Assembly: GCF_020911925.1 (NCBI RefSeq)
Contig: NZ_CP087134.1
Span: 4,030,001 to 4,094,000 of the forward strand
Direction of reading: 5' to 3'
Length of the DNA stretch: 64,000 nucleotides
Source: Flavobacterium cupriresistens
GTDB taxonomy: Bacteria > Bacteroidota > Bacteroidia > Flavobacteriales > Flavobacteriaceae
How positions within the stretch are numbered: position 1 is the stretch's first letter; each line of letters opens with the position of its first letter. The notes under the pieces were generated by a model that saw nothing but the letters and a program-made list of their open reading frames with translations, had not been told where the DNA came from and did not search any database. A program made the position numbers and the translations under genes. Shown in pieces: positions 47,801 to 58,970 of the stretch.

Positions 47801-50800
47801 TCCAATAGTCAGATTTGAAGTAACATTTATAATTTTAGAAGCCTCAGCTGAAGTATAATAACAAGCTGGCGCTTCAACGGTATCCAAAATACCATCATTA
47901 TCATCATCGATATCAACTAAATCTCCCACTCCGTCACCGTCAGTATCTAAACAAGCATTTAAGATTGCACTTACTGCATACTGGTTATAAGTTGATGTAT
48001 AACTTGTTACAGCTGCTGCTGTATCGTTATTTTCTAGTGGATTTGCCAAACCATTCGCTCCATATGGTCCTTGAGCAACTGCATTTGCAGCGGTCACGGT
48101 ACCTGAAGTATTCACAAGACTACCGCTTAGTAAAGTACCTGTAACTGTGGCTTCTTTAGCATCCGGACAGCCGTCTCCGTCACTGTCTAAATCTAAATTA
48201 TTGGTTATACCGTCGCCGTCAGTGTCCACACTACAAGTTGGTTTTGGATTTGCCGAAGCTCCATAAACTGCTGTTCCTTGAGTTGCTGTAATTTCAAAAT
48301 TGGTAAAAGTTGGTGTAGTTGTTCCTACTGTAGATACTCTAATTCTATAATATCTATAAAAATCATTTTGATTCGCAGCTTGCACTGTCCAGGTTTTTGT
48401 TGTTCCTGTACTTGTGGCTACCGGCGCCGAAATAGTAGTATAGGTTACACCATTTGTAGAACCTTCCAATACTGCGAAATATCCCGTTCCCCAACTTGCT
48501 GTAGCTCCAATTACATTTACTGTAGCCAAGTTTACGGGTACCAAATATTCTATATTATAAATTACCGAATTTGTCGTATAAACAAGTGCTGCGGGAACAA
48601 CATGATTAGAGGCTGCCACGGTTGTAGAGGTTCCATCACGCAGGGTTGGAATATCATCACCTGAGTTGACCACTACACTATTAACGGTCGTCGTTGTTAG
48701 TCCGGTTGATACTTTAGATAGAACCAAAGCCTCCGCTGCTGTGTAATAACAGTTTGGTGCTTCTGTAGCATCTAGAATACCATCATTATCATCATCGATA
48801 TCTGCTAAATCTGATACTCCATCACTATCACTATCTGCACAAGCATTTAATGTTTTAAAAATAGCATAGGCATTATAGGTTGAAGTATAGCTTGTTACAG
48901 CTGTAGCTGTATCATTATTTTCTAAAGGATTCGCCAAACCATTGGTTCCGTAAGGTCCCTGAGCTACAGCATTTGCTGCACTCACAGTACCGGAAGTATT
49001 TACAAGACTACCACTTAATAAAGTACCTGTAACACTCGATTCTTTGGCATCCGGGCAACCGTCACCATCGCTGTCTAAATCTAAATTATTGGTTATCCCG
49101 TCGACATCCGTATCCACACCGCAGATTGGTTTTGGATTAGACGAAGGCACATAAACCGCAGGTCCTTGGGTTGAAGTAAGTTCGTAATTGGTAAAAGTTG
49201 GAGTTGTAGTCCCTACTGTAGATACTCTAATTCTGTAATATTTATAAAAATCGTTCTGATTGGCAGCTTGTACCGTCCAGGTTTTGGTTGTTCCCGTACT
49301 TGTGGCAACCGGTGCAGAAATGGTGGTATAGGTAACACCATTTGTTGAACCTTCCAATACGGCGAAAAATCCTGTTCCCCAACTTGCCGTAGCTCCTATT
49401 ACATTTACTGTCGCTAAATTTACCGGTACGGGATATTCAATGTTATAAATTACGGAACTTGTCGTATATACCAGTGCAGCCGGAACCACATGATTAGAGG
49501 CTGCCACAGTTGTAGCAGTACCATCACGCATTGTTGCAATGTCGTCTCCTGGATTAACCACTACACTATTAACTGTAGTAGTTGCAAGTCCTGTTGATAC
49601 TTTAGACAACACTAAAGCTTCAGCTGCTGTATAATAACAGGTTGGTGCTTCTACAGCGTCCAGAATACCATCATTATCATCATCTATGTCTGCCAGATCA
49701 CTCACTCCATCATTATCACTATCTGCACAAGCATTTAAAGCTTTATAAATGGCATACAAATTATAGGTTGAAGTATAACTCGTTACCGCTCCTGCCGTAT
49801 CATTATTTTCTAATGGATTCGCCAAACCATTAACTCCATATGGCCCTTGTGCCACAGCATTTGGAGTACTTACCGTGCCGGAAGTATTTACAACATTACC
49901 ACTTAATAAAGTACCTGTCACTCCTGATTCTTTAGCATCCGGACATCCATCACCATCACTGTCTAAATCTAAATTATTAGTTATTCCATCACCATCGGTA
50001 TCTACAGTGCAAGTTGTTTTTGGGTTTTGAGACGCGCTATAAGAAGCATCCAAATCCAGATACATTTCTAATACTCTGGCATAGTAAGCCGTGCCTGCAG
50101 CTCCTGTTATTCTATACTTAGCAAACTTAACTCCGGTCTGAAGGGTATTGGTAAAGGTTTCTGTTGCATTAACGGTTGATCGCACTGCTGCAGCATTCAA
50201 GTCTACCCATGAAGTACCATTGTAACCTTGCAGTTTTACTGTATTACCGGCACCACCATCAGTGAAACCTAAATTATACATTGAAAAACGAATGGCAGTT
50301 ATCGCTACAGGGACTGTAGGTGTAATTTCATATATAGATAATCCAATCGCATTTTGACCCGGGTTAAAATAAAAATCGCTGGAAGTATTGTCAATTCCAT
50401 CATACGTATTGGTTATCGGGGTACCGCTTCCAATGGTTAGGTTTGTCGTAACATTTATTATTTTAGCAGCCTCAAAAGCAGTATAATAACAGCTTGGTGC
50501 TTCAACAGTATCCAAAATACCATCATTATCATCGTCGATATCCACTAAATCGCCAACTCCATCACCATCACTATCAGCACAAGCATTTAAAGCTTTAAAA
50601 ATACTGTAAACATTATAGGTAGATGCATAACTTGTAACTGCAAAAGAAGTATCATTGTTTTCTAAAGGATTTGCCAAACCATTTGTTCCATAAGGTCCTT
50701 GTGCTACGGCATTTGCAGCGGTTACAGTACCTGATGTATTAACAAGGCTGCCACTTAGTAAAGTTCCGGTAACCCCTGATTCTTTAGCATCCGGACAACC

Positions 50801-53800
50801 GTCACCATCACTGTCAAGGTCTTTGTTGTTGGTTACTCCATCACCATCAGTATCGACACTACAGGATGGTTTCGGATTAATAGAAGCTGCATAAACTGCA
50901 GGTCCTTGAGTAGCTGTAATTTCATAATTGGTAAAAGTTGGCGTAGTACTCCCTACTGTAGATACCCTGATTCTATAAAATTTGTAAAAATCATTTTGAT
51001 TGGCGGCCTGAACTGTCCATGTTTTTGTGGTTCCTGTACTTGTGGCAAGCGGAGCCGAAATGGTCGTATAGGTTACACCATTGACAGAACCTTCCAATAC
51101 GGCAAAAGATCCTGTTCCCCAACTTGCTGTAGCTCCTATTACATTTACAGTAGCCAAATTTACAAAACCGGGATATTCTAAGGTATAAATTACTGAGCTT
51201 GTAGTACTCGTTTGTCCCGCTCCTACAACATGATTAGAGGCAGCCAAATTGGTTGAAGTACCATCCCGCATCGTCGGAATATCGTCGCCTGCGTTTACAA
51301 CTGAGCTATTAACGGTCGTACCATTTAGTCCTGTAGATACTTTAGCTAAGACTGAAGCTTCAGAAGCCGTATAGTAACAACTTGGCGCTTCTATGGCATC
51401 TAGTATTCCATCATTATCATCATCTATATCTGCTAAATCATTTACTCCGTCATTATCAGTATCTATACAAGAGTTGTAAAAGGTGTTCCATGCATATAAA
51501 TTATACGTAGAACCGTAGTTAGTGGAAGCTGAAAAAGTATCGTCGCTCTCTATAGAACTTGCCAAACCATTTACCCCATAAGGACCTTGTGCAACCGCAT
51601 TTGGTGTGCTTACTGTACCCGATGTATTTACTACATTACCACTTAATAAAGTACCTGTAACTCCTGATTCTTTAGCATCCGGACAACCGTCGCCGTCACT
51701 GTCTAAATCTAATCTATTCGGGATACCGTCACCATCAAGATCGGCTTCAACATCTCCACATCCCTGTGTATTGGCTTTGTATAAAGTAATGCCATCAATT
51801 CCGATGTAATTACCATCTCCGGCACCTGTAGGAAATACGTCAATAAGAAGTACAGGAGCAGTGGTTGTAGCCACAAAAGTGATAGAGGATTTTGCCCATT
51901 GTTTCACATTATTCCCGTTATAGGTCATCATATCAGAAAGATAGGCAACACCATCAACGGTAAATCTTAATTGTGCCAGCTGACCAACTGTTGTTACTCC
52001 GTTTGTACCTCCAAATATTTGATAAAATTCAAACTTATAGGATTGTCCAATCTGGATTCCCTTAGAAGCGGGAATAGTGGTACCCATTGCTTCATTGGTA
52101 AAGCCATTATAAATAGCTGCGAAAATATTTCCGTCCGGTGTAGCGGCTGTACCATTCAAGGCGCCTCCCCAAAATCCGGAACCATTTAATGAAAAACTAC
52201 CCGTCCAGGTATCGCAACTTCCTGAAGAAGCCCAACCTGTTGGTCCGAGAGTTGAATTTAAACTGGCAGTATTGGTATTTTCATTCCATGCAACACCAGC
52301 TGCAGCCTCAAAAGTACCATCAACGACACCGCTCAGCAAAGAAACACAACTTCCTTGTTCAACAGTATCAAGTATTCCATCGTTATCATCATCTATATCT
52401 GTCAGATCACCAACACCATCATTATCACTGTCAAGACATAAATTTAATCCCGGAGTTGTTGCATATAGACCATAGGTTACTACATAACTTGTAGTTCCAA
52501 AAGATGTATCATTATTTTCTAAAGAATTGGCTAAACCATTAGCTCCATACGGTCCTTGTGCTACCGCATTTGCGGCAGTTACGTTACCTGATGTATTTAC
52601 AAGAGTACCACTTAACAATGTTCCGGTTACACTCGCCTCTTTAGCATCCGGACAACCGTCTCCATCGCTGTCAAGGTCTAAATTATTAGTTTTACCATCA
52701 TTGTCCGTATCGACACTACAGGTTGTTTTTGGATTTGCTGAAGCGTTAAAAGCTGCAGGACCCTGAGTTGCTGTAACTTCAAAATTCGTAAAAGTAGGCG
52801 TAGTTGTCCCTACAGTAGACACTCTGATTCTGTAATATCTGTAAAAATCGTTTTGGTTCGCAGCTTGTACGGTCCAGGTTTTAGTGGTGCCAGCACTTGT
52901 AGCCACCGGTGCCGAAATGGTAGTATACACCATTCCATTTACGGAACCTTCTAAAACGGCAAAAGAACCGGTTCCCCAGCTTGCTGTTGCTCCAATTACA
53001 TTTACGGTAGCTAAGTTTACCGGTACTGGATATTCAATCGTATAAATTACTGAACTTGTAGAATTGGCTTGTCCAGCAGCTATCACATGATCTGAAGCCG
53101 CTACTGATGTAGAAGTTCCATCACGCAAAGTTGGAATATCATCCCCCGGGGTTACCGTCACACTATTTACCGTAGAGGAAAACATTCCGGTACCAATTTT
53201 TGCTATAACCAAAGCTTCCGAAGCACTAAGGTAACAACCTGGCGCTTCTGTGGCGTCTAAGACACCGTCATTATCATCATCTAAGTCTGCTAAATCAGGA
53301 ACACCATCAGCATCACTGTCAAGACAACCTTTATAAACATTGCTCAACGCGTATGGATTATAGACTGTATAAAAGTTTAAAACTGCCGAAGAAGTGTCAT
53401 TATTTTCTAATGAACTGGCTAAACCATTTGTTCCATAAGGCCCTTGTGCTACTGCATTTGCAGCCGTCACCGTTCCGCCTATGTTTATAAAAGTACCGCT
53501 TAACAGCACTCCCGTAACTCTGGATTCTCTCGCATCCGGACATCCGTCTCCATCACTGTCTAAATCAAAATTGTTGGTTACACCATCACCATCCGTATCG
53601 ACACTACAGGTTGGTTTTGGATTTGCCGAAGCGCTATAAAAAGCCGGACCTTGGGTAGCTGTAACTTCAAAATTGGTAAAAGTGGGCGTAGTTGACCCTA
53701 CTGTAGAAACCCTGATTCTGTAATATCTGTAAAAATCATTTTGATTCGCGGCCTGTACGGTCCAGGTTTTAGTAGTACCTGCACTTGTGGCTAATGGCGC

Positions 53801-54736
53801 TGAAATCATAGTGTAGGTTGTACCATTTGTAGAACCTTCTAAAACAGCAAAAGAGCCGGTTCCCCAACTTGCTGTTGCTCCAATTACATTTACCGTTGCC
53901 AGATTTACGGGCACGGGATATTCAATCGTATAAATAACTGAAGTTGTAGCGCTGGTTTGTCCTGCTGCTATCACATGATCTGAAGCCGCCAATGTGGTCG
54001 AAACTCCATCGCGAAGTGTTGGAATATCTGCTGTCGGAGTTACGGCTATACTGTTTACTGTAGAAGAAGTTAATCCTGTAGAAACTTTAGCCATCACCAA
54101 AGCTTCAAAAACATTATAATAACAACTTGGAGCTTCTAAAGCATCTAAAATTCCGTCATTATCATCATCTAAATCAACCGAATTTATGACTCCATCACCA
54201 TCAAAATCATTGCCCGGAGCATACTGCAAATTGTGTTTGTATTCTTTAAAACTAAGAGCTTGAACAGGTTTTCCTACCTCTAAATTCCAATCCCCATTTT
54301 TACCTGTAATGTTGTTAGAAGCTGCAACTGTAATCCCCAATGCGTGCTCCAGAAAACGAACTGCTGCCTTGCCCTCTCTGCCTTTAGCAAATTCACAACC
54401 ATAAATATTTATGTGATTAATTTTAGAAAGATCAATGTTTTGAAGCATCCAAAGCGCTATTTCCTCTTTGCTTCTCCATTTGTTTTCTATATAAAGAGCC
54501 CCACTCTTTCCGTGTGTTACTAAGTTGTAAACCGTTGAGGCGGTATTATTTTTTGAAATATCATATAGCGACAAATCTTGTACTGATTTATCGATATAGC
54601 TTTTTTCATCTTCATTCCTAAAAGAAGACTCAAAACCCGGTAAAATACCAGTATTGAATTTAACATTTTTTGCACTTATTTCCGAATAATTAAAAAATAA
54701 AGAAACAAAGTATAATCGAAAAATCGAAATTTCCAT
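17540..54736 (-). CDS. giant T9SS type B surface adhesin (~12,398 aa, SprB-like)
   Basis: Predicted cell-surface, gliding or adhesion filament of roughly 1.2 MDa. Domain order: weak signal peptide (1-22, ending EISA); DUF4347 (~30-165) with VTHGKSG (His75) and IYGCEFA (Cys114); about 17 thrombospondin-3/EF-hand-like Asp-rich modules with inserts (~175-5400); 13 superunits of six SprB modules (~5620-11870); three DUF11/DUF7507-like domains (~11870-12290); type B gliding-motility C-terminal domain (~12300-12398) with [24 protein letters not shown] and [10 protein letters not shown] chose ATG 54736; an in-frame TTG at 54769 would add 11 residues. Partner genes sprF and ompA follow at 34 and 22 bp. 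The expected leader MRRK... is missing and appears to have been separated by a ~7-kb insertion. The function as adhesin is inferred from SprB. Confidence 0.93.
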   Translation of the reverse strand: MEISIFRLYFVSLFFNYSEISAKNVKFNTGILPGFESSFRNEDEKSYIDKSVQDLSLYDISKNNTASTVYNLVTHGKSGALYIENKWRSKEEIALWMLQNIDLSKINHINIYGCEFAKGREGKAAVRFLEHALGITVAASNNITGKNGDWNLEVGKPVQALSFKEYKHNLQYAPGNDFDGDGVINSVDLDDDNDGILDALEAPSCYYNVFEALVMAKVSTGLTSSTVNSIAVTPTADIPTLRDGVSTTLAASDHVIAAGQTSATTSVIYTIEYPVPVNLATVNVIGATASWGTGSFAVLEGSTNGTTYTMISAPLATSAGTTKTWTVQAANQNDFYRYYRIRVSTVGSTTPTFTNFEVTATQGPAFYSASANPKPTCSVDTDGDGVTNNFDLDSDGDGCPDARESRVTGVLLSGTFINIGGTVTAANAVAQGPYGTNGLASSLENNDTSSAVLNFYTVYNPYALSNVYKGCLDSDADGVPDLADLDDDNDGVLDATEAPGCYLSASEALVIAKIGTGMFSSTVNSVTVTPGDDIPTLRDGTSTSVAASDHVIAAGQANSTSSVIYTIEYPVPVNLATVNVIGATASWGTGSFAVLEGSVNGMVYTTISAPVATSAGTTKTWTVQAANQNDFYRYYRIRVSTVGTTTPTFTNFEVTATQGPAAFNASANPKTTCSVDTDNDGKTNNLDLDSDGDGCPDAKEASVTGTLLSGTLVNTSGNVTAANAVAQGPYGANGLANSLENNDTSFGTTSYVVTYGLYATTPGLNLCLDSDNDGVGDLTDIDDDNDGILDTVEQGSCVSLLSGVVDGTFEAAAGVAWNENTNTASLNSTLGPTGWASSGSCDTWTGSFSLNGSGFWGGALNGTAATPDGNIFAAIYNGFTNEAMGTTIPASKGIQIGQSYKFEFYQIFGGTNGVTTVGQLAQLRFTVDGVAYLSDMMTYNGNNVKQWAKSSITFVATTTAPVLLIDVFPTGAGDGNYIGIDGITLYKANTQGCGDVEADLDGDGIPNRLDLDSDGDGCPDAKESGVTGTLLSGNVVNTSGTVSTPNAVAQGPYGVNGLASSIESDDTFSASTNYGSTYNLYAWNTFYNSCIDTDNDGVNDLADIDDDNDGILDAIEAPSCYYTASEASVLAKVSTGLNGTTVNSSVVNAGDDIPTMRDGTSTNLAASNHVVGAGQTSTTSSVIYTLEYPGFVNLATVNVIGATASWGTGSFAVLEGSVNGVTYTTISAPLATSTGTTKTWTVQAANQNDFYKFYRIRVSTVGSTTPTFTNYEITATQGPAVYAASINPKPSCSVDTDGDGVTNNKDLDSDGDGCPDAKESGVTGTLLSGSLVNTSGTVTAANAVAQGPYGTNGLANPLENNDTSFAVTSYASTYNVYSIFKALNACADSDGDGVGDLVDIDDDNDGILDTVEAPSCYYTAFEAAKIINVTTNLTIGSGTPITNTYDGIDNTSSDFYFNPGQNAIGLSIYEITPTVPVAITAIRFSMYNLGFTDGGAGNTVKLQGYNGTSWVDLNAAAVRSTVNATETFTNTLQTGVKFAKYRITGAAGTAYYARVLEMYLDLDASYSASQNPKTTCTVDTDGDGITNNLDLDSDGDGCPDAKESGVTGTLLSGNVVNTSGTVSTPNAVAQGPYGVNGLANPLENNDTAGAVTSYTSTYNLYAIYKALNACADSDNDGVSDLADIDDDNDGILDAVEAPTCYYTAAEALVLSKVSTGLATTTVNSVVVNPGDDIATMRDGTATTVAASNHVVPAALVYTTSSVIYNIEYPVPVNLATVNVIGATASWGTGFFAVLEGSTNGVTYTTISAPVATSTGTTKTWTVQAANQNDFYKYYRIRVSTVGTTTPTFTNYELTSTQGPAVYVPSSNPKPICGVDTDVDGITNNLDLDSDGDGCPDAKESSVTGTLLSGSLVNTSGTVSAANAVAQGPYGTNGLANPLENNDTATAVTSYTSTYNAYAIFKTLNACADSDSDGVSDLADIDDDNDGILDATEAPNCYYTAAEALVLSKVSTGLTTTTVNSVVVNSGDDIPTLRDGTSTTVAASNHVVPAALVYTTNSVIYNIEYLVPVNLATVNVIGATASWGTGYFAVLEGSTNGVTYTTISAPVATSTGTTKTWTVQAANQNDFYRYYRIRVSTVGTTTPTFTNFEITATQGTAVYGASANPKPTCSVDTDGDGITNNLDLDSDGDGCPDAKEATVTGTLLSGSLVNTSGTVTAANAVAQGPYGANGLANPLENNDTAAAVTSYTSTYNQYAVSAILNACLDTDGDGVGDLVDIDDDNDGILDTVEAPACYYTSAEASKIINVTSNLTIGSNTPITNTYDGVDSTASDFYFNPGQNAVGLSIYEITPTTPVAITAIRFSMYNLGFTDGGVGNTVKLQGYNGTSWVDLNAAAVRSVVNATETFTNTLQTGVKFAKFRITGATGTAYYARVLEMYLDSDATYNASQNPKPTCSVDTDADGITNNLDLDSDGDGCPDAKEATVTGTLLSGNLVNTSGTVNAPNAIAQGPYGVNGLANALENNDTVAGTTSYASTYSPNAVSTVLNGCLDSDGDGVGDLVDIDDDNDGITDILEQNCLFASSTLAPSSTFAYAVTRYPNYDGTATGEASGFKPLNATGAVALASYTSTSNDLSITTPDAPTSYINGVVVVEFVHTIKIEERGFYKFSNLDAADHFAIIKRKNGVETVVYSKYRAYAAPLPPTILAQDVYFDVGDELVLRWGEEHGNSWWLNNLNVEKRLCSNLDTDGDGVPDSLDLDSDGDGCPDAKEAGVTGTLLSGSLINTSGTVSAPNAVAQGPYGVNGLANPLENNDTFIATTSYPSTYSTYAIYKALNICADSDADGINDLVDIDDDNDGIIDAVEAPSCYYTAVEASKITNVTSNLTIGSNTPITNTYDGIDSTASDFYFSPGQSAIGLSIYEITPTVPVALAAIRFSMYNLGFTDGGAGNTVKLQGYNGTSWVDLNAAAVRSVVNATETFTNTLQPGVKFAKYRITGAAGTVYYARVLEMYLDLGATYSASQNPKSICNVDSDADGIANNLDLDSDGDGCPDAKESGVTGTLLSGSLVNTSGTVTAANAVAQGPYGANGLANPLENNDTAAATTSYASTYNAYAIYKALNACADSDSDGINDLVDIDDDNDGIIDAVEASSCYYTTVEASKVANVTSNLTIGSNTPITNTYDGIDSTASDFYFNPGQNAIGLSIYEITPTLPVAITAIRFSMYNLGFTDGGAGNTVKLQGYNGTSWVDLNTAAVRSVVNATETFTNTLQPGVKFTKYRITGATGTAYYARVLEMYVDLDATYSASQNPKPICSVDTDGDGITNNLDLDSDGDGCPDAKEATVTGTLLNGNLVNTSGTVSAPNAVAQGPYGTNGLANPLENNDTAAGTTSYTSTYAPNAVSAILNGCLDSDGDGVGDLVDIDDDNDGILDTVESAICKVADNCGGLHGNDSWIVWDSGIGTATWSGHMTYGSKTVTVTLKSNNATAMSSTTQATWDNASTGLNSFCPANFTGSVVTPIISTAGSWTLTFSEPIPTPRFHIWSYGGGGGQAPLAFTGTYSLTKIQQGTGLNFTANNALHQLDGVTTYAQGTTELGDTLSSITFSTTQAEFWWSVNVSADITAGAAECGDIDTDGDGIVNRLDLDSDGDGCPDAKEATVTGTLLSGSLVNTSGTVTAPNAIAQGPYGTNGLANPLENNDTAAATTSYTSTYSQYAVNSTLNACIDSDGDGVGDLVDIDDDNDGILDTTECLQSSVSAVPSTVLINTTNEDTFGIRTGLITEFTNYMPAGSTVSNFLTLENATVPANYYSGYDMVVIESTSNTINAAHWTALTDAIVNKKSKSFAFFVDGCCNAANMTGLVTMLNTVYGTSYSVGPSISPQDLPLNTNADYFSIMNPIWPVPHGAVFQLINGVADKDVLNYGQGFPTSAFIIMRQIPGASSKGNFVFVSDDATPTQSGYYPQNQGRIATALNTVLHSDSSCNLDTDGDGIPNRLDLDSDGDGCPDAKESGVTGTLLSGSLVNTSGTVSAPNAVAQGPYGANGLANPLESNDTQSATTSYASTYSNYALSTGVNACIDTDNDGVPDLVDIDDDNDSILDVIEAPSCYYTAAEASVIANVSTGLVSTTVNSGPILPGNDIPTMRDGVSTTVAASNHVVPAGLVYTTSTVIYNIQYPVPVNLATLNVVGATASWGTGFFAVLEGSTNGTTYTTISAPVATSAGTTKTWTVQAANQNDFYKYYRIRVSTVGTTTPTFTNYEVTSTQGPAVYVAASNPKATCSVDTDGDGVTNNLDLDSDGDGCPDAKESGATGTLLSGNLVNTSGTVSAPNAVAQGPYGANGLANPLENNDTAAATTSYLSTYNNYAIYKTLNACSDSDNDGISDLVDIDDDNDGILDAVEAPSCYYTAAEALVLSKVSTGLNTTTVNSVAVNSGDDIPTMRDGVSTTVAASNHVIPAGLVYTTSSVIYNIEYPVPVNLATLNVVGATASWGTGYSAVLEGSTNASTYTTISAPLAISAGATKTWTVQAANQNDFYKYYRIRISTVGTTTPTYTNYEITATQGIAVYGASANPKPICSVDTDGDGITNNLDLDSDGDGCPDAKESSVTGTLLSGSLVNTSGTVTAPNAVAQGPYGANGLANGLENNDTTKAVTSYTSTYTRYATVSGLNLCTDTDGDGIGDLVDIDDDNDGILDTAETVIGACAQFGTRYYATVPGFDNSLGSTALASYFSGTDIYGQPTFPSQYTTNANNPSGGNAGTYNVIVATSGITQALYDDSAGTAANGDLEMIVDEFYLDLRTQNNVQFNVTSGGAVDYTWLSVFPNGDPSEVPLTTQITTSTGAASTFTPAFTNATGRVLVRVYHFDNGAANNYVAQWQSAQTTVRTISSANVSSGCILDIDTDGDGIANRLDLDSDGDGCPDAKESGVTGTLLSGNLVNTSGTVSAPNAVAQGPYGNNGLANPLENNDTVTATTSYPSTYTLYGLNKALNVCADTDGDGINDLVDIDDDNDGVLDAVEAPSCYYTAAEGLVIAKVSTGLASTTVNSITVTPGNDILTLHDGTSTNVAASNHIVAAAQTSTTSSIIYTIEYPAFVNLASVNVIGATASWGTGSFAVLEGSINGVAYTTISAPVATSAGTTKTWAVQAANQNDFYKYYRIRVSTVGSTTPTFTNYEITATQGSATYIASSNPKATCTVDTDGDGKTNNVDLDSDGDGCSDHFESGVSMNRTSNFTYGSSQPDTNLNGFNDTLESLASPGIYTGTYTYVNATIISPDSDGDGVADSCDCFDNTRTDTDGDGVPDYADVDDDNDGISDIVEGTVDTDGDGIINSLDLDSDNDGIPDAIEASGNLASYTSLVSCRFPDGNVIDAGGCETGQSTGGLITPINTDGDALPDYLDLNSDNDSCSDAQEAGINIVTFTVSVDAYSPVNDGSGTGLTNAGCFKPINTDWINSAIAKACCEIIETSLTIAANSPTNCTPGNDGSLVISNGGLLPGKIYQVSYVKNGAAPVVANMTSNSSSQLTIQSLMPGSYTDVIVSLTTDSGCFGEVPGEPFIIQTYQSNLAVTNLATNIGCQGQSTGAINATVNGGTGPFTYSWNTGQTTEDLTGIPAGSYTLTVTDAKGCKFVTSPIVITQPSSTLTANLTKQNATTGQGCSNGSATVTVSGGTAPYTYLWSNGGTTATITGLLNGTYSVTVTDTNGCTFTESVVVDCVNTCDAVVTVGTVTNVLCTGTPTGAITVNASSALRPGAVFTFTWSDGTITTGTSSTISNKAAGTYTVGVTINGTVCDAVEESITITEPASMLSASATATDENGPTTSDGTVSVTASGGVGPYTYLWNTGATTAQVTGLDMGTYTVTVTDTNGCTATASATVNSGTCLMLAATATSTGVNCFGTSTGTVSVSVSGGSGNFTYLWNNGATTATVNNLPAGNYSVTVTDTTTLCTTTSSTEVQSPLALTLQAGATQVLCNGQNNGSVDITVSGGTAPYTYVWSTTNGTGLIAANEDQVNLGAGTYNVTATDSKGCTVTESITITQPVQLTLSENTGAHQEASCTGSATGSFTVVATGGTTPYLYSIDNFATSNATGVFSGLESGSYTVSVRDAGDCQTSVAILISEPSSSLTANLTKQNATTAQGCADGKASVTATGGTLPYSYLWNTGATTASITGLTAGAYSVTVTDGNGCTFNESVVVDCVNNCDAAVTVGTVTNVLCVGAATGAITVNATSVLHPGVVFTFTWSDGTITTGTSSTINNKAAGTYTVAVTINGTVCDAVEESITITEPASLLSASATATDELGPTTSDGTVSVTASGGVSPYTYLWNTGATTAQVTGLDMGTYTVTVTDANGCTATASATVNAGTCLMLAATSGSTAVSCFGTNTGTVHVSVTGGSGSFSYLWNTPGNNTTATVSGVPAGTYQVTVKDNTTLCTTTSNVTVQSPLALSLGYGSTAVLCSGQTNGSIDITVGGGTAPYTYAWSTTNGSAVVATQEDQVALGGGTYDVVVTDANGCTLNQSIVVSEPATLTLTENTGAHQQVLCSAGATGGFTVIASGGNAPYLYSIDNFATSNSTGVFSSLAAGSYTVKVKDANDCQGANLTIVITEPSTGLMVNLTKQNATTAQSCSNGSATVTATGGTAPYTYLWSNGGTTATITGLLNGTYSVTVTDANGCTFTESVVVDCVNTCDAVVTVGTVTNVLCTGTATGAITVNASSALRPGAVFTFTWSDGTITTGTSSTISNKAAGTYTVGVTINGTVCDAVEESITITEPASMLSASATATDENGPTTSDGTVSVTANGGVGPYTYLWNTGATTAQVTGLDMGTYTVTVTDTNGCTATASATVNSGTCLMLAATATSTGVNCFGTSTGTVSVSVSGGSGNFTYLWNTGATTAAVNNLPAGNYSVTVTDTTTLCTTTSSTEVQSPLALTLQAGPTQVLCNGQNNGSIDITVSGGTAPYTYVWSTTNGTGLIAANEDQVNLGAGTYNVTATDSKGCTVTESITITQPVQLTLSENTGAHQEASCTGSATGSFTVVATGGTTPYLYSIDNFATSNATGVFSGLESGSYTVSVRDAGDCQTSVAILISEPSSALTANLTKQNATTAQGCADGKASVTATGGTLPYSYLWNTGATTASITGLTAGAYSVTVTDGNGCTFNESVVVDCVNNCDATVTVGTVTNVLCVGAATGSITVNATSVLHPGAVFTFTWSDGTVTTGSSSTINNKAAGTYTVAVTINGTVCDAVEESITITEPASLLSASATATDELGPTTSDGTVSVTASGGVSPYTYLWNTGATTAQVTGLDMGTYNVTVTDANGCTATASATVNAGTCLMLAATSGSTAVSCFGTSTGTVHVSVTGGSGSFSYLWNTPGNNTTATVSGVPAGTYQVTVKDNTTLCTATSSVTVQSPLVLSLGYGSTAVLCSGQTNGSIDITVGGGTAPYTYAWSTTNGSTVIATNEDQVALKGGTYDVVVTDANGCTLNQSIVVSEPATLTLVENTGAHQQVLCSAGATGGFTVTASGGNAPYLYSIDNFATSNSTGVFSSLTAGSYTVKVKDANDCQGANLTIVITEPSTGLMVNLTKQNATTAQSCSNGSATVTATGGTAPYTYLWSNGGTTATITGLTNGAYSVTVTDTNGCTFTESVVVDCVNTCDAVVTVGTVTNVLCTGTSTGAITVNASSALRPGAVFTFTWSDGTITTGTSSTISNKAAGTYTVGVTINGTVCDAVEESITITEPASMLSASATATDENGPTTSDGTVSVTANGGVGPYTYLWNTGATTAQVTGLDMGTYTVTVTDTNGCTATASATVNSGTCLMLAATATSTAVNCFGTSTGTVHVSVTGGSGSFSYLWNTPGNNTTATVSGVPAGTYQVTVKDNTTLCTATSSVTVQSPLVLSLGYGSTAVLCSGQTNGSIDITVGGGTAPYTYAWSTTNGSTVIATNEDQVALKGGTYDVVVTDANGCTLNQSIVVSEPATLTLVENTGAHQQVLCSAGATGGFTVTASGGNAPYLYSIDNFATSNSTGVFSSLTAGSYTVKVKDANDCQGANLTIVITEPSTGLMVNLTKQNATTAQSCSNGSATVTATGGTAPYTYLWSNGGTTATITGLTNGAYSVTVTDTNGCTFTESVVVDCVNTCDAVVTVGTVTNVLCTGTSTGAITVNASSALRPGAVFTFTWSDGTITTGTSSTISNKAAGTYTVGVTINGTVCDAVEESITITEPASMLSASATATDENGPTTSDGTVSVTANGGVGPYTYLWNTGATTAQVTGLDMGTYTVIVTDTNGCTATASATVNSGTCLMLAATATSTAVNCFGTSTGTVSVSVTGGSGNFTYLWNNGATTATVNNLPAGNYSVTVTDTTTLCTTTSSAEVQSPLALTLQAGATQVLCNGQNNGSIDITVSGGTAPYTYVWSTTNGTGLIAVNEDQVNLGAGTYSVTATDIKGCTVTESITITQPVQLTLSENTGAHQEASCTGSATGGFTVVATGGTTPYLYSIDNFATSNATGIFSGLTAGGYVIAVRDAGDCQTSIPISVTEPSNNLTTNLSKQNATVANSCGNGSATVTASGGTAPYTYLWSNASTTQSITGLTAGAYSVTVTDVNGCTYTQSIVVDCTSNGCDAVIQLGTVTNVLCAGTSTGSATVSANSASRPGAVFTFTWSDGTVTTGTTSTINNKAAGTYTVAVTINGTVCDAVEESITITEPANLLSASATATDEQNAAANNGSVRVTALGGKAPYTYLWNTGATTAQVTGLDAGTYNVTVTDANGCTTTASAKVNDGTCLMLSAMSSSTAVSCNNSSTGSVSASVTGGSGNFGYLWNTGATTATVSNLTAGTYSVTVTDNTTLCTTTSSVTVQSPLALSLGYGSTAVLCNAQNNGSIDITVSGGATPYTYAWSTTNGSAVVVTQEDQVALGGGTYDVVVTDANGCTLNQSIVVSEPATLTIVENTGAHQQVLCSAGATGSFTVTASGGNAPYLYSIDNFATSNTTGVFSSLSAGSYTVKVKDANDCQGSLSILISEPATALTANLSKQNATTAQSCSNGSATVNATGGTAPYTYLWSNGGTTATITGLTNGAYSVTVTDTNGCTFTESVVVDCVNTCDAVVTVGTVTNVLCTGTATGAITVNASSALRPGAVFTFTWSDGTITTGTSSTISNKAAGTYTVGVTINGTVCDAVEESITITEPASMLSASATATDENGPATSDGTVSVTASGGVGPYTYLWNTGATTAQVTGLDMGTYTVTVTDTNGCTATASATVNSGTCLMLAATATSTGVTCFGTSTGTVSVSVSGGSGNFTYLWNNGATTATVNNLAAGNYSVTVTDTTTLCTTTSSAEVQSPLALTLQAGATQVLCNGQNNGSIDITVSGGTAPYTYAWSTTNGTGLVAANEDQVNLGAGTYNVTATDSKGCTVTESITITQPVQLTLSENTGAHQEASCTGSATGGFTVVATGGTTPYLYSIDNFATSNSTGIFSGLTAGGYVVVVRDAGDCQTSIPISVTEPSNNLTANLSKQNATVANSCGNGSATVTASGGTAPYTYLWSNAATTQSITGLTAGAYSVTVTDANGCTFNESIVVDCTSNGCDAVVQLGTVTNVLCAGTSTGSATVSANSVSRPGAVFTFTWSDGTVATGTTSTINNKAAGTYTVAVTINGTVCDAVEESITITEPANLLSASATATDEQNAAANNGSVRVTALGGKAPYTYLWNTGATTAQVTGLDAGTYNVTVTDANGCTTTATAKVNDGTCLMLSAMSSSTAVSCFGSSTGSVSVSVTGGSGNFGYLWNTGATTATVSNLTAGAYSVTVTDNTTLCTTISSVTVQSPLALSLGYGSTGVLCNGQNNGSIDITVSGGATPYAYAWSTTNGSAVVATQEDQVALGGGTYDVVVTDANGCTLNQSIVVSEPATLTLAENTGAHQQVLCSAGATGGFTVTASGGNAPYLYSIDNFATSNSTGVFSSLAAGSYTVKVKDANDCQGSLSILISEPATALTANLSKQNATTAQNCSNGSATVTATGGTAPYTYLWSNGGTTATITGLLNGTYSVTVTDTNGCTFTESVVVDCVNTCDAVVTVGTITNVLCTGTATGAITVNASSALRPGAVFTFTWSDGTITTGTSSTISNKVAGTYTVGVTINGTVCDAVEESITITEPASMLSASATATDENGPTTSDGTVSVTASGGVGPYTYLWNTGATTAQVTGLDMGTYTVTVTDTNGCTATASATVNSGTCLMLAATATSTGVNCFGTSTGTVSVSVSGGSGNFTYLWNTGATTATVNNLPAGNYSVTVTDTTTLCTTTSSAEVQSPLALTLQSGATQVLCNGQNNGSVDITVSGGTAPYTYAWSSTNGSGLIAANEDQVNLGAGTYNVTATDSKGCTVTESITITQPVQLTLSENTGAHQQASCTGSATGGFTVVATGGTTPYLYSIDNFATSNATGVFSGLESGSYTVSVRDAGDCQTSVAILISEPSSALTANLTKQNATTAQGCADGKASVTATGGTLPYSYLWNTGATTASITGLTAGAYSVTVTDGNGCTFNESVVVDCVNNCDATVTVGTVTNVLCVGAATGSITVNATSVLHPGAVFTFTWSDGTVTTGSSSTINNKAAGTYTVAVTINGTVCDAVEESITITEPASLLSASATATDELGPTTSDGTVSVTASGGVSPYTYLWNTGATTAQVTGLDMGTYTVTVTDANGCTATASATVNAGTCLMLAATSGSTAVSCFGTNTGTVHVSVTGGSGNFGYLWNTGATTATVSNLTAGTYSVTVTDNTTLCTTTSNVTVQSPLALSLGYGATAVLCNGQNNGSIDITVSGGTMPYVYAWTTADGSGLTPTQEDQVALGGGTYNVVVTDANGCTINQSIVVSEPASLILTENTAAHQQVLCSGGATGSFTVTTTGGNAPYLYSIDNFATSNTTGVFSSLTAGSYTVKVKDGNDCQGANLTIVITEPATALTANLSKQNATTANSCSNGTATVTATGGTAPYTYLWSNGGTTATITGLTNNTYSVTVTDTNGCTFTESVVVDCVDTCDAVVQFGTVTNVLCAGTATGSATVSASSALRPGAVFTFTWSDGTITTGTSSTISNKAAGTYTVSVTINGTACDAVQESITITEPVTMLSANATATDENGPTTNDGTVSVTANGGVGPYTYLWNTGATTAQVTGLDQGTYNVTVTDANGCTATASATVNNGTCLMLTATASSTAVSCFGTSTGTVSVSVSGGSGNFTYLWNNGATTATVNNLPAGNYSVTVTDTTTLCTTTSSAEVQSPLAISLGYGTTAVSCNGQNNGSIDITVSGGTTPYAYAWTTSDGSGLAPTQEDQVNLSAGTYNVTVIDANGCIFNQSIVVSEPASLILTENTGAHQQVSCTGGAAGSFTVTATGGTTPYLYSIDNFATSNTTGIFSGLTAGSYIVKVKDASGCQGGSLSIVILEPSSSLIVNLSKQNATTDQGCNNGTALVTATGGTVPYSYLWSNGGTTPTITGLAAGIYNVTVTDKNGCTFTESVVVDCVNNCDAIVQLGAVTNVLCVGSATGSATVSASSASRPGAVFTFTWSDGTVTTGTSSTLSNKPAGTYTVAVTINGTVCDAVEESITITEPASMLSATATATDERGPTTNDGTATVTVLGGKAPYTYLWNIGATTAQVTGLDAGTYNVTVTDANGCTTTASATVNNGTCLMLAAMTSSTAVSCFGSSTGSVSVSVTGGSGSFSYSWNTPANNTTATVNNVPAGTYQVTVTDTTTLCTTTSSVTVQSPLGLSLGYGATAVLCHGQHNGSIDITVGGGNTPYTYAWSTVNGSGLVATQEDQFNLSAGTYNVSVTDSKGCTTSESIVISEPTEIVLTEAATGHTNVTCTTTSNGSFKVTATGGIGGYIYSIDNFATSNTTGIFSGLTAGDYTVQVSDNGGCTNTVPLKITISESCIKAVKTATVVDNGNGITGLGDTVNYTITVKNTGNINLNSITLVDSLTDGNGATLTLATGPTFQSADQGSTLGNLLVGETATYLASYVITQSDVDSNAISNTVLVSGKDPVGTPVTDITDNGNDTDGNTTDDPTKINFTAIPVIKAVKTATVVDNGDGITGAGDTINYTITVKNIGAVLVQSLILDDQLTDGNGNALTLTTGPTFQSANQGSAEGTLKVGETATYRANYLITVQNIANGSINNSVIANGVDTKNVKVSDKSDNGNDTDGNTVDDPTVIVLRELKPTISLSKTGTFNDENKDGFASVGETISYAFEIVNTGQVDLFDIDLKDDLPGIVLSGSHIDELLVGQRSVGVLTAIYAITATDIRQGFVMNQAITIGADGKGNLVSDFSDDPNDPTNKDLNNDGNPDDPTIVNLVRVKLIIPDIITPGGDGHNDKWIIPGLELYPNNTVEIYNRWGIKVFGADGYGSRGALFEGYSDGRVTIDRNKKLPTGTYYYVLHYVDEFGESHDMAGPLYVMPD
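19115..37880 (-). repeat. SprB superunit array: 13 copies of a ~1.44-kb six-module unit
   Basis: The motif [10 protein letters not shown] occurs once per unit and 13 times in all, at about 1440-1449 bp spacing. Each unit has six SprB modules of ~80 residues in fixed order, recognisable by [47 protein letters not shown] and GAHQ..C..YSIDNF. Units largely alternate between two variants ([10 protein letters not shown] and VKDANDCQG endings), giving a ~2.88-kb higher-order period. Most modules carry a Cys near the start and a DxxGC near the end, suitable for a disulfide in each module. Confidence 0.9.
30087..32770 (-). repeat. exact tandem duplication inside the SprB array (1449-bp period)
   Basis: By eye, 30087-31321 and 31536-32770 are identical over 1235 bp, bounded by single-base differences (30086 versus 31535, and 31322 versus 32771). 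The two units are of the same variant ([22 protein letters not shown]), breaking the A/B alternation seen elsewhere. This points to a recent unequal exchange or slippage event, or an assembly artefact. Confidence 0.85.
38560..54220 (-). repeat. thrombospondin-3/EF-hand-like modular region (~17 modules)
   Basis: The signature [12 protein letters not shown] (or a variant) recurs about every 850-970 bp, 16 times, plus a terminal variant CSDHFESG. Each is followed by [15 protein letters not shown] and [18 protein letters not shown], then D(S/T)[18 protein letters not shown]. Between the Asp-rich clusters are inserts: a frequent jelly-roll-like type ([20 protein letters not shown]), a second type ([31 protein letters not shown]), and several unique ones. 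The acidic clusters should bind calcium and stiffen a stalk. Confidence 0.85.
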
Positions 54737-54901
54737 TTTAACAAAACAAAATTTCCATTTTTGAGACAAATAAAGAAACTTTTGAACATCATTTAAAAGG
54801 TAATTAAAGCCATAATTAGAGCTTTTTTTAAGCGATGATGAGCCAAACTATTCAATCATTAACAAGATGTTTAAACACATCTTTCGAGTCTGTATTAAAT
54901 C

Positions 54902-54909
54902 CAAACGTA
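54902..54909 (-). promoter_or_regulatory. candidate -7 box upstream of the giant adhesin
   Basis: On the minus strand this reads TACGTTTG, matching TAnnTTTG, about 165 bp before the ATG. A TTG lies 25 bp further upstream, slightly outside the usual 17-23 bp range. The rest of the 331-bp gap 54737-55067 contains the terminator hairpin at 54954-54982 and no gene. If real, it is a promoter supplied by the inserted element. Confidence 0.3.
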
Positions 54910-54953
54910 TTAAACACTTTTTCGTGAATTGAGTCAATGAGTAGAGAATAAAT

Positions 54954-54982
54954 AAAAAAAGCCCCAATCGGGGCTTTTTTTT
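54954..54982. terminator. bidirectional intrinsic terminator at the end of the prophage genes
   Basis: A run of A, then GCCCC-AATC-GGGGC, then eight T residues. The A/T runs extend the stem on both strands, so it can stop transcription in either direction. It lies after the last minus-strand phage gene (55068) and before the adhesin, so phage transcription should not read into the adhesin. Confidence 0.9.
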
Positions 54983-55067
54983 ATGCTATCGAACAATAGA
55001 GCAGCATAATGGTATTCTATTGAGCATTGCCCGACCCGCAAGCCTGACAATGCAAATATACAAATTT

Positions 55068-55250
55068 TTATTTGTAAATCCCCTCATACGATATAACCGC
55101 ATTAATAGTTCTAACAGACAAATAAAACTCTTTTGCAACACTCTCAATTACGGCTTCAATCGTCCATTTTTTTTGCGCTTTCGTTTTCTTCTCAAAACTA
55201 GTTCGTATTGCTTTATTTCTCCTATTTAAACGCTCTTGTTTACTCTCCAT
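55068..55250 (-). CDS. small basic phage protein with HTH-like C-terminus
   Basis: A 60-residue Lys/Arg-rich protein starting 3 bp after the tape-measure stop codon. The C-terminal half (AVIESVAKEFYLSVRTINAVI) has the spacing of a helix-turn-helix. I do not recognise a family. It is the last gene of the phage unit and is followed by the terminator hairpin at 54954-54982. Confidence 0.6.
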   Translation of the reverse strand: MESKQERLNRRNKAIRTSFEKKTKAQKKWTIEAVIESVAKEFYLSVRTINAVISYEGIYK

Positions 55251-55253
55251 ATA

Positions 55254-57005
55254 TTAACTGGTTTGCATTTGGTTTACACTATTTACAGCTCTTAATAATA
55301 TTTCTTGCACCGTTTCGCCTAATCTTTCAATTCCTTTTTCGGTATTTTCAACAAATATTTTTGTGTCATCCTGTAGCTTATGGATGGTTACATTAATGGT
55401 TGTCATTTTAGAACCTCCCGAAACAATGTTATCGCCTTTTTCTCCCTTTCCTTTTCCTTTTTTTCCTTTTCCAGTATCATTCATCAGATCAGCAAAAACT
55501 TTTGATTTATCTTGCTTTAAATAGTCAGGTGTTGGAGTTTTCGAACCCTTTGTTTGTATTCCGACTTCTTTAGCTTTCATATTAACACCATCATTGTATC
55601 CTTTAGAAAATGTTCTAGCCGCTTTCAAACCATCGTCAAAGAGTTTTTTCTTAGAGTCAACACCCATCAAATCGCCCACGGCTTTTTTACCAATTTCAAA
55701 AGCGTTTTTAAAATCTCCTTTAAAGAAAGCAAGTAGTGCGCTACCCATTCCAGTAATACCTGATAATAGATCGTGTATTCGATTAATTACATAATCTTTA
55801 ATTGCAGTTCCAAAGCCTTTCAGCACTTCCCAAGTTCCCATTATCACGCCACGAAATCCTTCAAAACGATTCCAACACGCCCAAACAATAGCAACTAGTG
55901 CGGTGATAGCAATTACAACCAAACCAATAGGGTTCATATTCATTGCAAAATTGAAAGCTGTTTGCGCTGTAGTTGCTAACCAAAGCCGTGCCTCAAATAA
56001 AGCAAATTGAGCTGAGAATATCCAAAAGCCTGCATTAGCTGCAACAAATGAAACTCCCAATGTGGTAACCAAAGCTCCAAAGAAAAACAATAACGGTTTT
56101 GCCTCAATAATCCACTTAACAACACTTGCTACAGCATGCCCAAAAGGAATAATATTTTCAGCTACAGCCGTACCCACGTCAAATAGTGGTTTTATCCATT
56201 CGGCAAAAGCCATACCTATTCGACTTATTTGATTTTTAAATGTCCCCGTCATTGTTGTCCATTTACCGCCCGCACTTTCAGCCATTTTTTTAGCCATATC
56301 GTGATACCTTCCACCTTCAGCAGTAGCAAGTCTAAAGGCTTCCGAAACCATCCCCGAAGATATAGCTCCCTGTTCCATTTTATCCTTTAGTTTACCCATT
56401 GAAATACCCGTGTTTTCGGATATTATTTGAAGTGGATTAAAACCTTGACCAATCATTTGATTCATATCTTGTCCCATCAAATGCCCAGTTGCCATAACTT
56501 GAGAAAATGACAAGGATAATGAATCTAAGCGTGCCTCATTACCCATTGCAACATCTCCTAACATTTTCATATTACCCATTACTTTCTCCTGGGCAATACC
56601 AAAACCAAGCATTGTTTCAGCACCTTTAATAATTCCCTCATTACTATAAGGCGTTGCATCAGCATATGAGTTTAATTGCCCGAGCATATCCCGAGCCTTA
56701 CCGACGGAACCGAGCAAAACTTCAAACTTGGTATTTGTTTGCTCCATTTCGACCCCCATATTAAAAACCGCCTTGATTCCTGCAACAACACCAAGGGAAA
56801 TACCTAACGCACCAACTAAACCAATTACTGTTTTAAAGCCCGAACCCATAGAAGAGAAAAAAGAATTTGAAGAACTTTCTGTACTTCTAAAAGTACTGTT
56901 TAATCCTTCAACTCGATTATTAGTCATGCCAACACTCGCCGCTATTTGTCGTAGCGGCGAAGATGCCATGTTTTTCATTTGTATAATAAATTCATACGCA
57001 TTCAT
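55254..57005 (-). CDS. phage tail tape measure protein
   Basis: A 583-residue protein. Residues ~65-290 resemble the conserved tape-measure domain: MEQTNTKFEVLLGSVGKARD, MLGFGIAQEKVMGNMKMLGD, MATGHLMGQDMNQMIGQGFNPL and KWTTMTGTFKNQISRIG. Two hydrophobic stretches follow (~310-350 and ~365-395), then a Lys/Gly-rich linker and an amphipathic C-terminus. It would set tail length and is injected through the tail. It is rather short for the family and lies only 4 bp after the capsid gene, whereas connector and tail-tube genes normally separate the two. Confidence 0.88.
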   Translation of the reverse strand: MNAYEFIIQMKNMASSPLRQIAASVGMTNNRVEGLNSTFRSTESSSNSFFSSMGSGFKTVIGLVGALGISLGVVAGIKAVFNMGVEMEQTNTKFEVLLGSVGKARDMLGQLNSYADATPYSNEGIIKGAETMLGFGIAQEKVMGNMKMLGDVAMGNEARLDSLSLSFSQVMATGHLMGQDMNQMIGQGFNPLQIISENTGISMGKLKDKMEQGAISSGMVSEAFRLATAEGGRYHDMAKKMAESAGGKWTTMTGTFKNQISRIGMAFAEWIKPLFDVGTAVAENIIPFGHAVASVVKWIIEAKPLLFFFGALVTTLGVSFVAANAGFWIFSAQFALFEARLWLATTAQTAFNFAMNMNPIGLVVIAITALVAIVWACWNRFEGFRGVIMGTWEVLKGFGTAIKDYVINRIHDLLSGITGMGSALLAFFKGDFKNAFEIGKKAVGDLMGVDSKKKLFDDGLKAARTFSKGYNDGVNMKAKEVGIQTKGSKTPTPDYLKQDKSKVFADLMNDTGKGKKGKGKGEKGDNIVSGGSKMTTINVTIHKLQDDTKIFVENTEKGIERLGETVQEILLRAVNSVNQMQTS

Positions 57006-57009
57006 AATT

Positions 57010-57888
57010 CTAAATTTTTGATGATATAATAGCCCCTAGTGCTTTATTTCTAATTGGCAATGCCAAAAATCTTTTGTCAAAACCTACTATAGTGGCTCTA
57101 AGTTCGGGGTCGTTAATTCTTTCAAACATATTTACGCTACCATCCGCTTTCATTACCTCCTCAGAACTAAAAGAAAACGAACCGAATGTTGTGTTAGCAT
57201 CTTCAACAGCTCCAAAAGGAATTTTTTCTTTTGTTAAAAAATTGTACCTAGGCGTTTTAGTGTATTGCAAAATATTAAAGCCAGCGAATCTATTTGGTTG
57301 CCCATTCACAAAGTCGGTAATATCTTTAAACGCTTTCAAGTCGTAAAGAATCAAATCTTCAACATGATTTGGGTCTAATACTAAATATCTTTTTTCGAAA
57401 GGTATATCTAGTAAATCATACTTCTTTTTTAATTTTAGTATGTCCTCAGGGGCTAGCCTTTTATAACCTTCGCCGTTATCTGCTCCAGTGGTTACAAGAA
57501 TAGGCGTGTTTTCTGTGTTTGAGTTCGGAGCATAGGCGTGAGCTGCTTTTTGACCCGATTTAGCTCTTAAAGTATTTCGATGTCCGTAAATTACACTCTC
57601 TAGCTTGTCATAAGCCAATTCAACAGCCTCTGGACTTCTAACAAGCGTGTTTTCCGTTTCGTACAAATCCAATTCAAGAGAAAGAGGCGTGTCGGTTCTC
57701 TGAACGATTGGAATTGGATATGTTGTATTATTAATGTAAACATCAGGGTCAAAACCACAATCAGCTAAGTTTATTTTGTCGTTTTCGACAAATTCTGTCA
57801 TATCCTTAGCATAATTTAAAAATGATGCTTCGGGATAAAAATTCTCCATAATTTGGCTAATCCAAACTTGTTTATTCAATGTATTCAT
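57010..57888 (-). CDS. phage major capsid protein
   Basis: A 292-residue protein directly following the ClpP-type prohead protease, the normal place for the major capsid gene. The N-terminus (NKQVWISQIMENFYPEASFL) and the centre (LVRSPEAVELAYDKLESVIYGHRNTL, then RYLVLDPNHVEDLI) look like the capsid proteins of Bacteroidota siphophages, including the helix that precedes the A-domain. I call it mainly on context and overall pattern. Spacing is 21 bp from the protease and 4 bp to the tape measure. Confidence 0.75.
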   Translation of the reverse strand: MNTLNKQVWISQIMENFYPEASFLNYAKDMTEFVENDKINLADCGFDPDVYINNTTYPIPIVQRTDTPLSLELDLYETENTLVRSPEAVELAYDKLESVIYGHRNTLRAKSGQKAAHAYAPNSNTENTPILVTTGADNGEGYKRLAPEDILKLKKKYDLLDIPFEKRYLVLDPNHVEDLILYDLKAFKDITDFVNGQPNRFAGFNILQYTKTPRYNFLTKEKIPFGAVEDANTTFGSFSFSSEEVMKADGSVNMFERINDPELRATIVGFDKRFLALPIRNKALGAIISSKI

Positions 57889-57909
57889 AATGTAAAATAT
57901 TTAAAAAAA

Positions 57910-58959
57910 TTAATGTTTATACTCTTGTTTTACTAATTTGTTATAAAGGTCTCGGTCGTTCTCAAGTTCCTTTGGGGCATTTTTTCGGTAGTCCTGTAAA
58001 GTCCATTCACTTTTAGGCTTTGCGGTTTTAACTTCATCGGTAGCAGTTTTAGAACCTAAAATCACACTTCTAATTAACCTATGGTTTTCCATTTGAACAC
58101 TAGAGCCGTCAACCTCGCTTATTGCGTTTAATAAATCTTCTTTTGCCTTTTTAAAATCAGCATCAAAAGCCATTAATTGAATACGCTCTAAGTTTTTATT
58201 GATAACACCTTTTTCTATAGCAATCGCAGTTATTTTTTTTGCCTCTTCTTTTTGTTCCTGCTTGATTTGCGCCTTAATCCTTTTGTTTTCGGCTTCAAGT
58301 GATGTGTTTGTGTTTTTTAAAGCACTTATTGCTTTTAAAACAGTTTCGGCTTCAGCGTTTGCCTGTAAACCTAAAATAGCGGTTAAGGATTGTTTTTTTG
58401 GAGCTTCTTTTTTAAAACTCATATAAACCGCCTTTGGTTTTTTATTCTTTAAATTATTGGGTTCTGTACTTTGCAATACTTCATCCGTAATTTCATCAAT
58501 AAACCCTTTTTCTAAAGCTTCCTCAGCCGTTAACCACGTTTCTGCATCTAACATTACAGATATTTCATTCTCGCTTATACCTGTACGTTCTGAATAGCTA
58601 GTAACAATTAGATTTTTGACTTTGTCTAATAGTTCCGCATCTTTTTTTAACCTTTTGCTATCCCCACCACCACCAGAACTCGGATTATGTATCATAATCA
58701 TTGCGTTTCTTGAAGCTGATATTTTGCGACAAGCCAACATTATAACAGTCATCATTGAAGCCGCTAAACCATCAATTTGCATATCGCATTGACCGTGTTC
58801 TTTAATGGCGTTATACATAGCCCATCCTTGAAAGACTTCTCCCCCTGGGGAGTTGGCTCGAATTTTAACCTCTTGACCTTTGAACTGGTCAAGTTCTTTG
58901 ATAAATTGCGAATCAGTTATATCAAAACCTATTTCTCCGTACATTAAAATTTCATTCAT
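57910..58959 (-). CDS. phage ClpP-like prohead protease, probably fused to a scaffold
   Basis: A 349-residue protein. The ClpP fold spans ~1-165, with the substrate loop ANSPGGEVFQGWAMYNAI, the nucleophile Ser68 in GLAASMMTV, His91 in MIMIHNPSSGGGG, and a late DAETWLTAEEALEKGFIDEI that carries the Asp side. Residues ~205-265 form a charged coiled coil (LEAENKRIKAQIKQEQKEEA), suggesting an attached scaffolding part. It would process capsid precursor in the assembling head. The gene lies 11 bp after a 74-codon gene; portal and terminase genes normally found before it are absent. Confidence 0.85.
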   Translation of the reverse strand: MNEILMYGEIGFDITDSQFIKELDQFKGQEVKIRANSPGGEVFQGWAMYNAIKEHGQCDMQIDGLAASMMTVIMLACRKISASRNAMIMIHNPSSGGGGDSKRLKKDAELLDKVKNLIVTSYSERTGISENEISVMLDAETWLTAEEALEKGFIDEITDEVLQSTEPNNLKNKKPKAVYMSFKKEAPKKQSLTAILGLQANAEAETVLKAISALKNTNTSLEAENKRIKAQIKQEQKEEAKKITAIAIEKGVINKNLERIQLMAFDADFKKAKEDLLNAISEVDGSSVQMENHRLIRSVILGSKTATDEVKTAKPKSEWTLQDYRKNAPKELENDRDLYNKLVKQEYKH

Positions 58960-58970
58960 AAATTCTATTT

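Noticed and set aside
18542..53200. Many plus-strand and alternate-frame open frames across the adhesin region
   Set aside because: They recur with the period of the SprB and Asp-rich repeats and lie antisense to a continuous 12,400-codon frame; they are shadows of the repeats.
54737..54769. Upstream TTG start for the giant adhesin ([11 protein letters not shown]...)
   Set aside because: An ATG 33 bp downstream begins directly at the hydrophobic leader. The TTG version cannot be excluded, since it would give the signal peptide a more basic N-region.
54983..55067. GC-richer stretch near the prophage left end as a possible tRNA or attachment site
   Set aside because: No cloverleaf or anticodon arm can be drawn, and no copy is present at the right end.
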